Positions 50,410 to 59,591 of a stretch of DNA of 64,000 nt are shown piece after piece. The notes under the pieces are model-generated. The model was not told the origin of the DNA. It made no database searches and saw only the letters and a program-made list of their open reading frames with translations. Source of the DNA: Paludibacteraceae bacterium (GTDB taxonomy: Bacteria; Bacteroidota; Bacteroidia; Bacteroidales; Paludibacteraceae); contig JARLGW010000001.1 of NCBI GenBank assembly GCA_031292565.1, forward strand, positions 1-64,000, written 5' to 3'. Each line of letters opens with the position of its first letter. Within the stretch, counting starts at the first letter, position 1. The position numbers and the translations under genes were made by a program.

Positions 50410-51246
50410 TTAATCGGACAATGTTAAAATTGAATTAGCTAATCTTTTCTCGTTTCCAATTGGAGTAGTATAATATCGTTGTTCTATTCCATATAATAAT
50501 TGTTTTAGATCTTCTTCATTTGATATTGAGAAGTTCTCATCACTTGCGTCAAATTCTAATTTTGTACAATATTCTCGTATATAAGAAAATACATTTCTTT
50601 TCTCTTCTTCTGTAAATTTAGCTAATGTATCTCTTGCCATTGCTATTCGTTTCCGATTTGTGTTTTTTACTTTTTCAGCAGAATAATTATTGTCAAGTTT
50701 TATGAAATTATTTTCCAAAAAATCTTCTGTCTCCTCTTGTGTTGCTTCTTTATATAATTCATCTATTCCTTTAAAAACGCTAGCAATTGAAGCTAGATTT
50801 CTAAAATAGAGCATATCTGTATTTTTAATGTAGATTGCATGTGCAAAATTCTCCACAACAATTAACACTTTATCTTTTACTAGAAAAGGTGCATCAGACA
50901 TAGCAAAATATTTCTTTTTTAAAACTTGTGATGTGGATAACTTTTGGAAGAAATATACATCATTTTGCACTGCTATTAGATATGCAATATCTTTATAATC
51001 GTTTTTTATAAGTTGTGCATATTCACCTCCAACAAACGGTTCCTTTAAAAAAGCTAAACAATAGTTCTCTTTTGAAAAATTATTTATCGCAAACCATTCA
51101 TCGTCTTCAAGTTTATAATCAGAATCATAATCCCTTTTATTATTTATACTGTCGGGTAAATCAAAAAAGTCTTCATTTGAAATAACCTTAAAAAAACCAC
51201 CTTTTTTATCTCTTTTGTTTTTCGTCTTTGCCAATAAGTAGTTCAT
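50410..51246 (-). CDS. KwaB-like (DUF4868-type) defence protein
   Basis: A 278-residue, AT-rich gene 2 bases after the KwaA-like gene. The pattern is an N-terminal strand domain (LIAVQNDVYFFQKL), then DKVLIVVENFAHAIYIKNTD, a helical middle (NRKRIAMARDTLAKFTEEEK), and a C-terminal YYTTPIGNEKRLANSI segment. This matches the DUF4868 layout of KwaB from the Kiwa system, as far as I can recognise it. KwaB senses or acts with a membrane partner to block phage late replication and transcription. Assignment is by order, size and pattern. Confidence 0.6.
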   Translation of the reverse strand: MNYLLAKTKNKRDKKGGFFKVISNEDFFDLPDSINNKRDYDSDYKLEDDEWFAINNFSKENYCLAFLKEPFVGGEYAQLIKNDYKDIAYLIAVQNDVYFFQKLSTSQVLKKKYFAMSDAPFLVKDKVLIVVENFAHAIYIKNTDMLYFRNLASIASVFKGIDELYKEATQEETEDFLENNFIKLDNNYSAEKVKNTNRKRIAMARDTLAKFTEEEKRNVFSYIREYCTKLEFDASDENFSISNEEDLKQLLYGIEQRYYTTPIGNEKRLANSILTLSD

Positions 51247-51248
51247 AT

Positions 51249-51830
51249 TTAATCCCTTTCAATAAATGTAAAATCATTAATTCGCTTTAATTTAGGAAAC
51301 TGAATTGAATCAGGCTTATTTATAGTTTTCCTTGTAATAACAAATACCTTAAGCTTGTTTACTGTAGTTACATAGTAGAAATGATATTTAAAAAGCAAGA
51401 ATAAGGGATTAAAGTACAATGTTTGAGACTTAAATGTGAAAATAAACAAAATAGCAAATATATATATTAGAGTAGTCCAGTGTGAAACACTTAAAGCCAC
51501 AAAAAAATAGCCTAGATAACTTGGCAAATACGCATTATTTGCTTGTTCTACTTCAAGAATAACCGGACTATTATCTGTAGATGAGATTGCATCATCGGAT
51601 AAAAACTTTGATATATATAGACTTAACATAGTTAGCAATACGGGTATTAGAAAATAGAATATATATGATATACAATGTGGAAGATTTATAAAAAAAGATG
51701 ATAAAAAATCCGGCAAATTAGTAAAGTATTTTACTAATACATTGATTACTATTTTTTGTTTAATTGCATAAACCACAAATATTAGTGCGGTGGCATTAAA
51801 AGTCAATAAAAGTCTAAACAAACAATTCAT
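51249..51830 (-). CDS. KwaA-like four-TM membrane protein
   Basis: 193 residues. Four membrane segments (about 5-23, 52-74, 101-117 and 118-135), then a cytoplasmic tail of about 58 residues (NPLFLLFKYHFYYVTTVNKL, KVFVITRKTINKPDSI). Four helices plus a short cytoplasmic strand domain, upstream of the DUF4868-like gene, is the KwaA layout. KwaA detects changes of the envelope on phage entry. Confidence 0.6.
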   Translation of the reverse strand: MNCLFRLLLTFNATALIFVVYAIKQKIVINVLVKYFTNLPDFLSSFFINLPHCISYIFYFLIPVLLTMLSLYISKFLSDDAISSTDNSPVILEVEQANNAYLPSYLGYFFVALSVSHWTTLIYIFAILFIFTFKSQTLYFNPLFLLFKYHFYYVTTVNKLKVFVITRKTINKPDSIQFPKLKRINDFTFIERD

Positions 51831-51853
51831 AACATTTTTATCCTTATTTTACT

Positions 51854-52040
51854 CAAATTTCACTCTCGGTAGCCCATTCACAATATCCATCGTTTGTACA
51901 CTCACGTTGATAATGCTTAGGGGCAAATCCAAAATGTAGCGTGGGTTGCCTGTTTCGGTAGTCCAATCGTGGGGCATCTTTTTTATTTGATCTTTTTTTG
52001 AAGCGGTTATATTATATTCAACCACAACATCATAGGCTCA
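51854..52040 (-). pseudogene. 3' remnant of a second single-chain restriction gene
   Basis: The minus strand encodes a fragment ending in NPRYILDL, SIINVSVQTMDIVNGLPRVK and a stop, in-frame for about 45 codons. The last ~110 bp are over 90% identical to the end of the intact restriction gene (53836-53945), then identity drops. An upstream stop codon and a deletion in the middle show that it is dead. The sequence differs enough from the intact gene to be the tail of another allele. Confidence 0.8.
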
Positions 52041-52134
52041 TGCTCCAGAATAGTATCCGTTTTTTTTCTATTTGACTAAATATTGGAGTATAGTTATTGA
52101 TGTGTTTGGACGGCAAACAGTTTTTTAATAATTT

Positions 52135-52341
52135 CTACTTACCAAAACCTTTTAAAAGATTATCCAATGTTTTATTAATGTCATTGATAGTATTTTTAAT
52201 ATTTTTGTCTACTAAATTAATACTTTGGCCACATCTACATTTTACAGTTACGTGGTCTGTTACTTGTTTTATAGTTACTTTAATTTTTGATTTGCACTTT
52301 GGGCAATCAATATCAACTGATTGATTTGAAAGATTTAACAT
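52135..52341 (-). CDS. Small zinc-ribbon-like protein
   Basis: 68 residues. Two cysteine pairs, CPKCKSKIKV and VKCRCGQSINL, form a zinc-ribbon-like motif, followed by a helical tail (IKNTINDINKTLDNLLKGFG). It lies between the restriction remnant and the DUF1828 gene. Function unknown. Confidence 0.65.
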   Translation of the reverse strand: MLNLSNQSVDIDCPKCKSKIKVTIKQVTDHVTVKCRCGQSINLVDKNIKNTINDINKTLDNLLKGFGK

Positions 52342-52443
52342 GATTTTAATGATTTATATTCTGTAATAATAATTTAGAGACTATTTCAATTTATCCTTAC
52401 ATTCCACTATGAATTATAAATCTGTGTGCCAAAAGGTGATATT

Positions 52444-53226
52444 TTATGCTACTAACTTTTCAGTCATTTCAGGATTATGTCGCTGATCCCACAAAATACA
52501 TTTAGCACCCTTACTTTCAAAAGCATCCAAATATTCTTGTTTAGTTTCTTTATCTATATTGTTTACAATTGCCAAACTTTTCAACTCTTTTCCAGAAACT
52601 TTTTCTCTTGCTCCTTTAATATCCTCCCACCCAAATAAAAAGTTTGGAACATTTATCTTATTTAAAGAGTTGAATGATTTAATTACTAATTCTTTCTCTT
52701 TTCCTGCTATTTGAAAATCAAAAGTAAATTCAATTCCTGTTGAGCCCTTTGCAATAAATTGAGGGGTATATATAATATTTTGTTCATCAAGATAACCTTT
52801 TACATCTTCTTTAAACATAGAAGCAACGGTATGCTTTGCCATCATTGCCATATCAGATATTTCTGATATAGCACAAATTAGATTATGCTTTTTTTGATTA
52901 AAATCTTTTTCCGTACCAACTGTTTGAAGTTCATTATCAATTAAATTTACACCATAGTTAAGAAGTACCATATCTAACCACTCTTTGCGTTTGGGAGAAC
53001 GCATTATAGGCGAACCTGCTAATTCCAAGTTAGAAACAGTCAATCCATCATCAGACAATAAAACTTTACCATTTTCAAGCTTTGCATAAATCTCAATATT
53101 GTCATTAAATAATCCTAAAAATGGAGTTGTTATTGCATTCCAACCGGTAGACTCATCTTTAGTTATAATTGTTTTGTCTCTTAACCAATTGAAATATTCT
53201 TGTATACTATCATCAATCCAACTCAT
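52444..53226 (-). CDS. DUF1828/DUF1829 protein
   Basis: 260 residues. The N-terminal DUF1828 domain (ITTPFLGLFNDNIEIYAKLE, GKVLLSDDGLTVSNLELAG, about 30-75) and a C-terminal DUF1829-like domain (KELVIKSFNSLNKINVPNF to the end, with LFGWEDIKGAREKV). The 4-base overlap with the upstream gene makes it a tight pair. Such genes recur in defence islands, often beside restriction systems. The molecular role is not known. Confidence 0.75.
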   Translation of the reverse strand: MSWIDDSIQEYFNWLRDKTIITKDESTGWNAITTPFLGLFNDNIEIYAKLENGKVLLSDDGLTVSNLELAGSPIMRSPKRKEWLDMVLLNYGVNLIDNELQTVGTEKDFNQKKHNLICAISEISDMAMMAKHTVASMFKEDVKGYLDEQNIIYTPQFIAKGSTGIEFTFDFQIAGKEKELVIKSFNSLNKINVPNFLFGWEDIKGAREKVSGKELKSLAIVNNIDKETKQEYLDAFESKGAKCILWDQRHNPEMTEKLVA

Positions 53227-53750
53227 AATAAAAGTTTGTTTATTGCAATTTCTGTTTCAATATTTACAACTTTAGCAAATAATTGAATTACAGATGCAAA
53301 TGTATTATTAAATTCATTATCATCATTAAACTTTTTTAATCCGAAAGAATCTTGAGATATTGGAATTGCCCATGCTAAGGATTTATACTTTTCAACATGA
53401 TAATGAATGTGATGTTCATCTTTTGCGAAATCTTTTCCAACAAAAGGATGAAATTTCTCTGGCAATGAATCTGTTATATTTTCAGGATTTTTATGTCCAC
53501 TGTTATAATCAACTCTCAACAACCCTATTTTACTCTCATTTTCTTGGTGATGAAAACTTATTCTTATACTATTTTTGGTACTCTGATTAATAACCATCAA
53601 AAAAGTAAATTCATCATCATTAGGAGAAACCAATTCAAATCGCTCAGAAAAAGGAAATTTTTGGTCTATAGTTATTTTATCTAACAGACCATTTTTTCCA
53701 ACTATTTTCTTAGGTAATTTAAGTAAATATTCTGCTTGTTCGTTTGTCAT
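53223..53750 (-). CDS. DUF6978-like protein, partner of the DUF1828 gene
   Basis: 175 residues. TFLMVINQSTKNSIRISFHH, a strand core, then HHIHYHVEKYKSLAWAIPI with a His cluster (about 113-117), then a helical tail. I recognise the layout as the DUF6978 type often found paired with DUF1828, with moderate confidence. The His cluster could bind metal. The ATGA overlap with the next gene suggests a two-protein unit. Confidence 0.6.
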   Translation of the reverse strand: MTNEQAEYLLKLPKKIVGKNGLLDKITIDQKFPFSERFELVSPNDDEFTFLMVINQSTKNSIRISFHHQENESKIGLLRVDYNSGHKNPENITDSLPEKFHPFVGKDFAKDEHHIHYHVEKYKSLAWAIPISQDSFGLKKFNDDNEFNNTFASVIQLFAKVVNIETEIAINKLLL

Positions 53751-53832
53751 AGCCTCTTTAATTAAATTTATGTTGTCTAAATAATGATTTGTCTATAATT
53801 TTTTATTCTGTCAATCATTAAAATTTTCAAAA

Positions 53833-56800
53833 TCACAGTTCAGATATTTTCACTTTTGGCAGCCCATTCACAATATCCATCGTTTGCACACTCACGTTGA
53901 TAATGCTTAGGAGCAAATCCAGTATGTAGCGGGGCTGGTTGTGCTCTAGAGCCCAATCGTTGGGGTCGTTTTTTATTTGGCTTTCTTTGTGCGTGGTTAT
54001 TTGGTAGCGTTCCATTATCCATTCGATGGCACTTTTGCCGTTTACAACGTACTCGTATGCCTTGGCCGGTATGTTTTCGATGGTTATTTGGCTATTGTAA
54101 ATAATGGTATCGTGCTGCCCTTTCTTGGGGAAACGCATTTTTTCCACCCGATAGTTGAGGTATTCCAACTTTTCTTTGTCGGCCTGATTGAGGGTGTCGG
54201 CAATGGATAACGGATTGTAGAGCACAACCACGCCTTTGCAGGGCTCTACGGTTTCGTAGTTTAGATGCAAATCGGCCAATTTACGCCCGGCATTGCTGAA
54301 TGCCCAAAAATCGTGAGCCTCATCGGGTAACGGCAAGCGGGGTAACATCTTTTTTAAATCGTTGGCAAATTGCTCCCGGTAATCGGGGCTATGCAAAAAG
54401 CCATACACGAAGTAGAATATATCTTCTTTACTTACATTATTGCCATACGCCTTTTGTGCCAAGCAAAGTATATAATCGCTTACCCCATCACGACGGATAT
54501 AATCGGTATCTTCCCCGCTATCAAAAAGCGTGTTTTCTCGTTTATTTTCTTCGTAATAATACAAGGGGAAACATTGAGATTTTCCAATAAGTTCTAAATC
54601 TGGTAGCGTATTTGTTATAATTGTAGAGAAGTCTTTAGTAACACCAACACCAGAAACACAAATAACAAGATTGCTTAATTCTGTAGTTGGAAATAACTTT
54701 GGAGTGGTACCAACTACCTCGTTGAGTTTCCTATTATAATATGCCTTTTGTTTGAAAAAAGGGCGATAATGAACAATTCTTATTGATTTCTTTTTAAATT
54801 CAATTGAATTATTATTCTTAAGATTATTTTTAAGAGCTAATGTCCATGCTATTTTTTGTGAATTATAATCAATAAAGTTGTCAATTTCTAAATCTAAGTT
54901 TGCTGCCTTTGCTTGATGAAATTCCACTCTTTGTTTATTGTAAAATTCAATTGATTTTATAATATTCTGTTTCAATATATTTTCAGAAGAATTATAAACC
55001 CAAGCATCCCTATTTGTTTTTAAACCATTAGAATAAATACTAAACATTGCATGAACAGTTTGTTTCTTTTCTTCACCAATTGGGATAAATGTACCGAAGG
55101 CATCTTTGCGTTGATTTAACCAATCCCCATGCTCATTAGGGATAATTTGTATCCATGACATTTGAAAATTGGCAATTGACTTGAATTTACTAATAATGGA
55201 AAGCTTTTCTTCACGAGATAGGTAATCGCCAATGTCGTGATGAAATATTTGTGCAGGTTTGTTATTGTCAGGGTTTTTCACCAACAAAGTAATGGCAATA
55301 GGGGTACGAGAACCCGAACCAAATATTTTACCCCCTTCTTTACGGCTCAATTCGCCACTGGTGCGTTGGTTGCCTCGAAGATTGAAAACATAAATTGAGG
55401 TAAATTCTTTTTCCAAACATTTACGAAAACCAGCAGCAGCGTTTCCATCTATCCAGCTTCCATTAGAAACAAAAGCAATGATTCCACCATGTTTTGAATC
55501 TAGTCTATCAGAACTCCATCGAAAGGCTTTAATGTATGAATCATAAAGGCTTCTTTTTTGAGTAACATCAACATTAGCTATATATGTTTTTTCAATTCTT
55601 GATTCTAAATTAGGATAAGATTGATTTTGAGCATTATCATTTGCTGATTTTTGCCCCACGGAATAGGGCGGGTTACCAATAATTACCCGCAAGGGGGCTT
55701 TCTTTAATTTTTCCACTCGTTCGGAGTTTTGCGGAAACATATCAGAAAACAGCTTGTCGCTGCCATCGGATTCGCCCAACTGGAAAGTGTCCGTTAAGCA
55801 AATGCCATTAAAGGGGGTGTATGCCACGCTTTCATGTTGGCTATGCTCCATGTTTGCCATAAGGTCGTGATACGTGTTTTCGATATTCACGGCGGCAATA
55901 TAGTAGGCTAGTAGCACTATTTCGTTGGCAAATATTTCATGGGTGTATTTGCGCTTCAAATCCCGTGGCTTAATTAAGCCGCTTTGCAGTAGGCGGGTGA
56001 TAAACGTGCCGGTGCCTGTAAAGGGGTCGAGTATGTTCACGTTTTCATCCGAAAGGGTACGGCCAAATTCTTTTTGGAGCACGTCGTTTACCGAGTGTAT
56101 AATAAAATCGACCACTTCCACGGGGGTATATACAATACCTAATTGCTCTACCATTTTGGGGAATGCGGTTTTAAAAAACTTGTCGTACAGCTCAATAATA
56201 ATGCGTTGTTTGCCTTCGGCATTGTCTATGCCGGCAGCCCGCATTTTAACGGATTCGTAAAATTTATTAAGTGTTTCGGTGTCTTTTTCAATGGCTTGGG
56301 CTTCCAGCAAGTCGAGCATGGTTTGCATGGAAACGGAAACAGCATTGTTGCTTACAAACGAATAGCCTTCAAAGAGGGCTTCAAACACGGGTTTGGTAAT
56401 AATGTGCTGTGAGAGCATTTCGATGGCAGCCGTTTCGGTAATGGATGGGTTAATGTTGTTTTGCAGCCCTTTTAAAAATCGTTGAAAGGATTCTTTGTGT
56501 TTGCCTTCTTCATTTACCAGCCGGGTAATTCGTTGTATTTGGCGTTCGGCAATTTCGGCCACGTTTTTAGCCCATTGTTCCCAATAGCGGCGGTCGCCCA
56601 CCTTTTGCACCATGCGGGCAAACACAACGCTTTGTAGTTGCTCAAATTGCAAGGCCAGTTGGTTGTTGATGTCGTGTGCAGTTTTGGAGTAGTCTTTTGA
56701 ATCCAATAGAACGGCTTCGCCGTCTTGAAACGACACTTCGGGTCTGCCTACCAAAATTTGAGCCGGGCGGCGGTTGTTCAGTTCTATTTTGTTCACGGTG

Positions 56801-58770
56801 GCATTAAAGCGGTCGTCGTGCGCCCGAAGGGCATTCAGCACCGTCCACACTACTTTGTATCGTTCGTTGTCGTCCAACGCCTTGTCGGCCTCCACATCCG
56901 AAGGCACCACCACGGGGATAATAATGTAGCCGTATTTTTTGCCGGGGCTTTTGCGCATAACACGCCCCACGGATTGTACCACATCCACTTGCGAATTTCG
57001 GGCGGAAAGAAACATAACGGCATCCAACGAAGGTACGTCCACCCCTTCGCTCAGGCAACGCACGTTGGTTAATATACGGCATTGGTTGGTTTTGTCGTTA
57101 TCGGCTTTTAGCCAGCTTAACAGTTCGTCCCGCCGGGTGGCGGACATAGTGCCATCAATGTGTTGCGATTCAATGCTAACCATGTTTTGGCGTTTCCCGG
57201 CAGGCAATGATTCTATATACACATCGGAAGCTTCGTTGAACGAGTCGGTTATTTTCTTAGAAATAGCAATGTTTTGGCAAAAAGCAACCGCCCGGCGCAT
57301 AGGTTCGGGGTCGGTGGCTTTAATTAAGCCCTCGTCGCCCAATACTTGTTTTGATAAGGCGTTGATACATCCGATGAGTTTGGAAGCGTCGTCGCTGTTA
57401 ATTTCGTTACTGTCGTCGGCAATCATGGATTGAACCGAAGGTGGCACATCTTTGTCGCTTAAGGTGAGGATTAGAACTTTGTAATCGGTAAGCAAATCTT
57501 TTTCCACGGCTTCGCCAAACCCGATTCTATATATTTCGTCGCCGTACATGGAAGGGTCGTCCATCGAACATAACACGGCTTCGGCTTGTGCTGCTTTGCT
57601 TTTTGTGTTGTCGTCGTACAGGCGTGGGGTGGCTGTCATGTACAAGCGTTTTTTGGCTTGTATAAAATTGTTGTCGTGTACCTTTACAAAGGCTGATTCG
57701 TCGGTGTTGGCAATGGTAACGCCGGTGGTGCGGTGAGCCTCATCGCAAATAATTAAATCGAAAATACCGGCTTGTCCAAAGTCATTTATTATGGCTTGCT
57801 GTGCCTTGGCAATAACCTCAATGGATTGGTAGGTGGAAAACACGACAGTCATCCCCTTGTTTTTGTCGGATAGGCTGTATTGAAATTGATGCTTAATGCT
57901 TTTTACATCGGTTGAGGCCGGTAATGCCAAATCGACCACGCTAAAACCGTCGGTATCTTCGTTTTTGGTTTTTTTCTTTGTTATTTCGGGGTCGGAACAA
58001 ATGCAAATGGGGTTGATAGGCTCTTTGGCATCGGCACTCCACTCTCGCAAAGTTTGGCCTAACAAAGCAATTGAGGGTACTAAAAATAATATTAAGCCTT
58101 TGCCATTGGTTTCGTTTTCGGCAATGCGCAAAGAGGTAAATGTTTTGCCCGTGCCACAAGCCATGATTAATTTGCCCCGGTCGGCATCTTGGAAGTGTTG
58201 GTTCGTGTTATTGAGGGCTGTAATTTGATGTTGTCGTAATTCTTTTTTAGGGTTACGAGCCAATTCGCCTGTAATGCCTTGCTGCAATTTATCCCAATCG
58301 ACCGGGGCACTTTGCAAATCGGAAAGGCTATATCTTGAAACCGGGGGAACTTGATTGCTAATAGCTTGTGTGGCATTGCTATTCCAGTTGTTTGTTGTTG
58401 AAATCCATAAACGGTTTGAAAAGCCGGTTGTTTTACCTTTGTCGTCTTTAAACGTGCGGCCTGAGGTGGCCAAAAAAGAATCGACCGAAGGTTTATCAAT
58501 TACGGCACTTTCCTGATAACATTTGCACTGTATAGCCCAATAATCGTCTTCGGTAGTGATGGCTACCAAATCAATACCGGTGTCGCTACCCCCTAATTCG
58601 TCTTTAAAAGGAAATTCGTTCCACATCCAAACATGTGAAAACTTGTCGCAATAGAGTTTATCAGTCAAAAGGAAAGCTTGCATTAAGCGTTCAAAACGTT
58701 CGCCCTTGTCTCTTTGCGAAAACGATTCATCCCTGTATTTTTTAAGCAGCGAATTAAAGGTAGTTGCCAT
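53833..58770 (-). CDS. Single-polypeptide restriction-modification enzyme (nuclease-helicase-methylase, type ISP-like)
   Basis: 1645 residues. N-terminal Mrr-like PD-(D/E)XK nuclease (GIDLVA about 65-70, IQCKC about 80-84). Superfamily 2 helicase with Walker A MACGTGKT (203-210), DEAH in IICDEAHRTTG and motif VI QSVGRVMRKS. N6-adenine methylase with DPFTGTGTF (from residue 915) and NPPY (near 1030). The C-terminal part is probably the target-recognition domain. Type ISP enzymes such as LlaGI are of similar size and order: they methylate one strand, translocate and cut on collision. No separate R, M or S gene is present. The 3' end matches the remnant at 51.9 kb. Confidence 0.92.
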   Translation of the reverse strand: MATTFNSLLKKYRDESFSQRDKGERFERLMQAFLLTDKLYCDKFSHVWMWNEFPFKDELGGSDTGIDLVAITTEDDYWAIQCKCYQESAVIDKPSVDSFLATSGRTFKDDKGKTTGFSNRLWISTTNNWNSNATQAISNQVPPVSRYSLSDLQSAPVDWDKLQQGITGELARNPKKELRQHQITALNNTNQHFQDADRGKLIMACGTGKTFTSLRIAENETNGKGLILFLVPSIALLGQTLREWSADAKEPINPICICSDPEITKKKTKNEDTDGFSVVDLALPASTDVKSIKHQFQYSLSDKNKGMTVVFSTYQSIEVIAKAQQAIINDFGQAGIFDLIICDEAHRTTGVTIANTDESAFVKVHDNNFIQAKKRLYMTATPRLYDDNTKSKAAQAEAVLCSMDDPSMYGDEIYRIGFGEAVEKDLLTDYKVLILTLSDKDVPPSVQSMIADDSNEINSDDASKLIGCINALSKQVLGDEGLIKATDPEPMRRAVAFCQNIAISKKITDSFNEASDVYIESLPAGKRQNMVSIESQHIDGTMSATRRDELLSWLKADNDKTNQCRILTNVRCLSEGVDVPSLDAVMFLSARNSQVDVVQSVGRVMRKSPGKKYGYIIIPVVVPSDVEADKALDDNERYKVVWTVLNALRAHDDRFNATVNKIELNNRRPAQILVGRPEVSFQDGEAVLLDSKDYSKTAHDINNQLALQFEQLQSVVFARMVQKVGDRRYWEQWAKNVAEIAERQIQRITRLVNEEGKHKESFQRFLKGLQNNINPSITETAAIEMLSQHIITKPVFEALFEGYSFVSNNAVSVSMQTMLDLLEAQAIEKDTETLNKFYESVKMRAAGIDNAEGKQRIIIELYDKFFKTAFPKMVEQLGIVYTPVEVVDFIIHSVNDVLQKEFGRTLSDENVNILDPFTGTGTFITRLLQSGLIKPRDLKRKYTHEIFANEIVLLAYYIAAVNIENTYHDLMANMEHSQHESVAYTPFNGICLTDTFQLGESDGSDKLFSDMFPQNSERVEKLKKAPLRVIIGNPPYSVGQKSANDNAQNQSYPNLESRIEKTYIANVDVTQKRSLYDSYIKAFRWSSDRLDSKHGGIIAFVSNGSWIDGNAAAGFRKCLEKEFTSIYVFNLRGNQRTSGELSRKEGGKIFGSGSRTPIAITLLVKNPDNNKPAQIFHHDIGDYLSREEKLSIISKFKSIANFQMSWIQIIPNEHGDWLNQRKDAFGTFIPIGEEKKQTVHAMFSIYSNGLKTNRDAWVYNSSENILKQNIIKSIEFYNKQRVEFHQAKAANLDLEIDNFIDYNSQKIAWTLALKNNLKNNNSIEFKKKSIRIVHYRPFFKQKAYYNRKLNEVVGTTPKLFPTTELSNLVICVSGVGVTKDFSTIITNTLPDLELIGKSQCFPLYYYEENKRENTLFDSGEDTDYIRRDGVSDYILCLAQKAYGNNVSKEDIFYFVYGFLHSPDYREQFANDLKKMLPRLPLPDEAHDFWAFSNAGRKLADLHLNYETVEPCKGVVVLYNPLSIADTLNQADKEKLEYLNYRVEKMRFPKKGQHDTIIYNSQITIENIPAKAYEYVVNGKSAIEWIMERYQITTHKESQIKNDPNDWALEHNQPRYILDLLLSIINVSVQTMDIVNGLPKVKISEL

Positions 58771-59591
58771 GAGTTTATTTAGTTTGAAAAAATAATTTCC
58801 TCAAAACTAATAAAAAAGTGGTAAGTTATCGCAAAATAAACGATTCGATATGTGATTTTGAGTTTTTTAAAATTAGTTGTCTGTTTTTTGGTATACACCA
58901 CACAAAATTGCAGGCAGGTATAAAAAAATAAGACAAAATAAACATTCTGTCTTACGTTTTGTATTATGTCTTATGAAAAATGCTTTATTGGTAAGGGTTT
59001 GATTCTATAAGACACTTTCAATTTTGAATTAAGAAGAATGTAGCACATGCCAATGCTGTTAAAATAATGTTTGCAGAACCTACTTAATTCCAAAAAATCT
59101 GCAAATTCTGTAATTGTGCATTTCATGCAATTATGTTTTGTAGCCAATTTGTACAATATGTAGCCTAAATTGTACAAATTGGCTCTGAAACTCCCTAAAA
59201 TGGCTGCCTACATTTGTGTAGGCACAAAATAAAAATGGATTAAAAATATACATAAAGCCGTGCAGCGCATAGCTTTGATGTTGACAAAGCTTCTACAGAA
59301 CCTTGTCCATCTGTTTTAATTTCAAACCCCAGTGGGGGTATATTTGAGTTTATTAGAACGTCATAAATTATATGTAAAACAGGTACATCTATCTTTTTAT
59401 ACGTGCAAAAAAACTCTTTAGCAACTATTGATAAAGAAACAGCTTAACTATAATAGAGCGTATGTTTTGATCAAAATAGAGCATCTTTGTGAAAAAACAC
59501 GGACGACCCGAAATCTGATTTGATTTTTGTCGAAATCATTGTTATTTCCTGCTTTTTTCTTGTTAAAAGCAATAAATTATTTATGGCCTCA
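58771..59591. other. 820-bp non-coding region with a 15-bp inverted repeat
   Basis: No credible gene. A minus-strand frame at 58971-59177 is Cys/Lys/Tyr-rich and unlikely. The striking feature is a perfect inverted repeat, AGCCAATTTGTACAA (59142-59156) and its complement (59170-59184) with a 13-nt spacer. It lies downstream of the replication-initiator gene. A replication or nicking origin of the element is a possible use. Confidence 0.6.

Noticed and set aside
58971-59177. 68-residue open frame in the long gap of the island
   Set aside because: It overlaps the perfect inverted repeat, has an improbable composition, and has no ribosome-binding or promoter signal.
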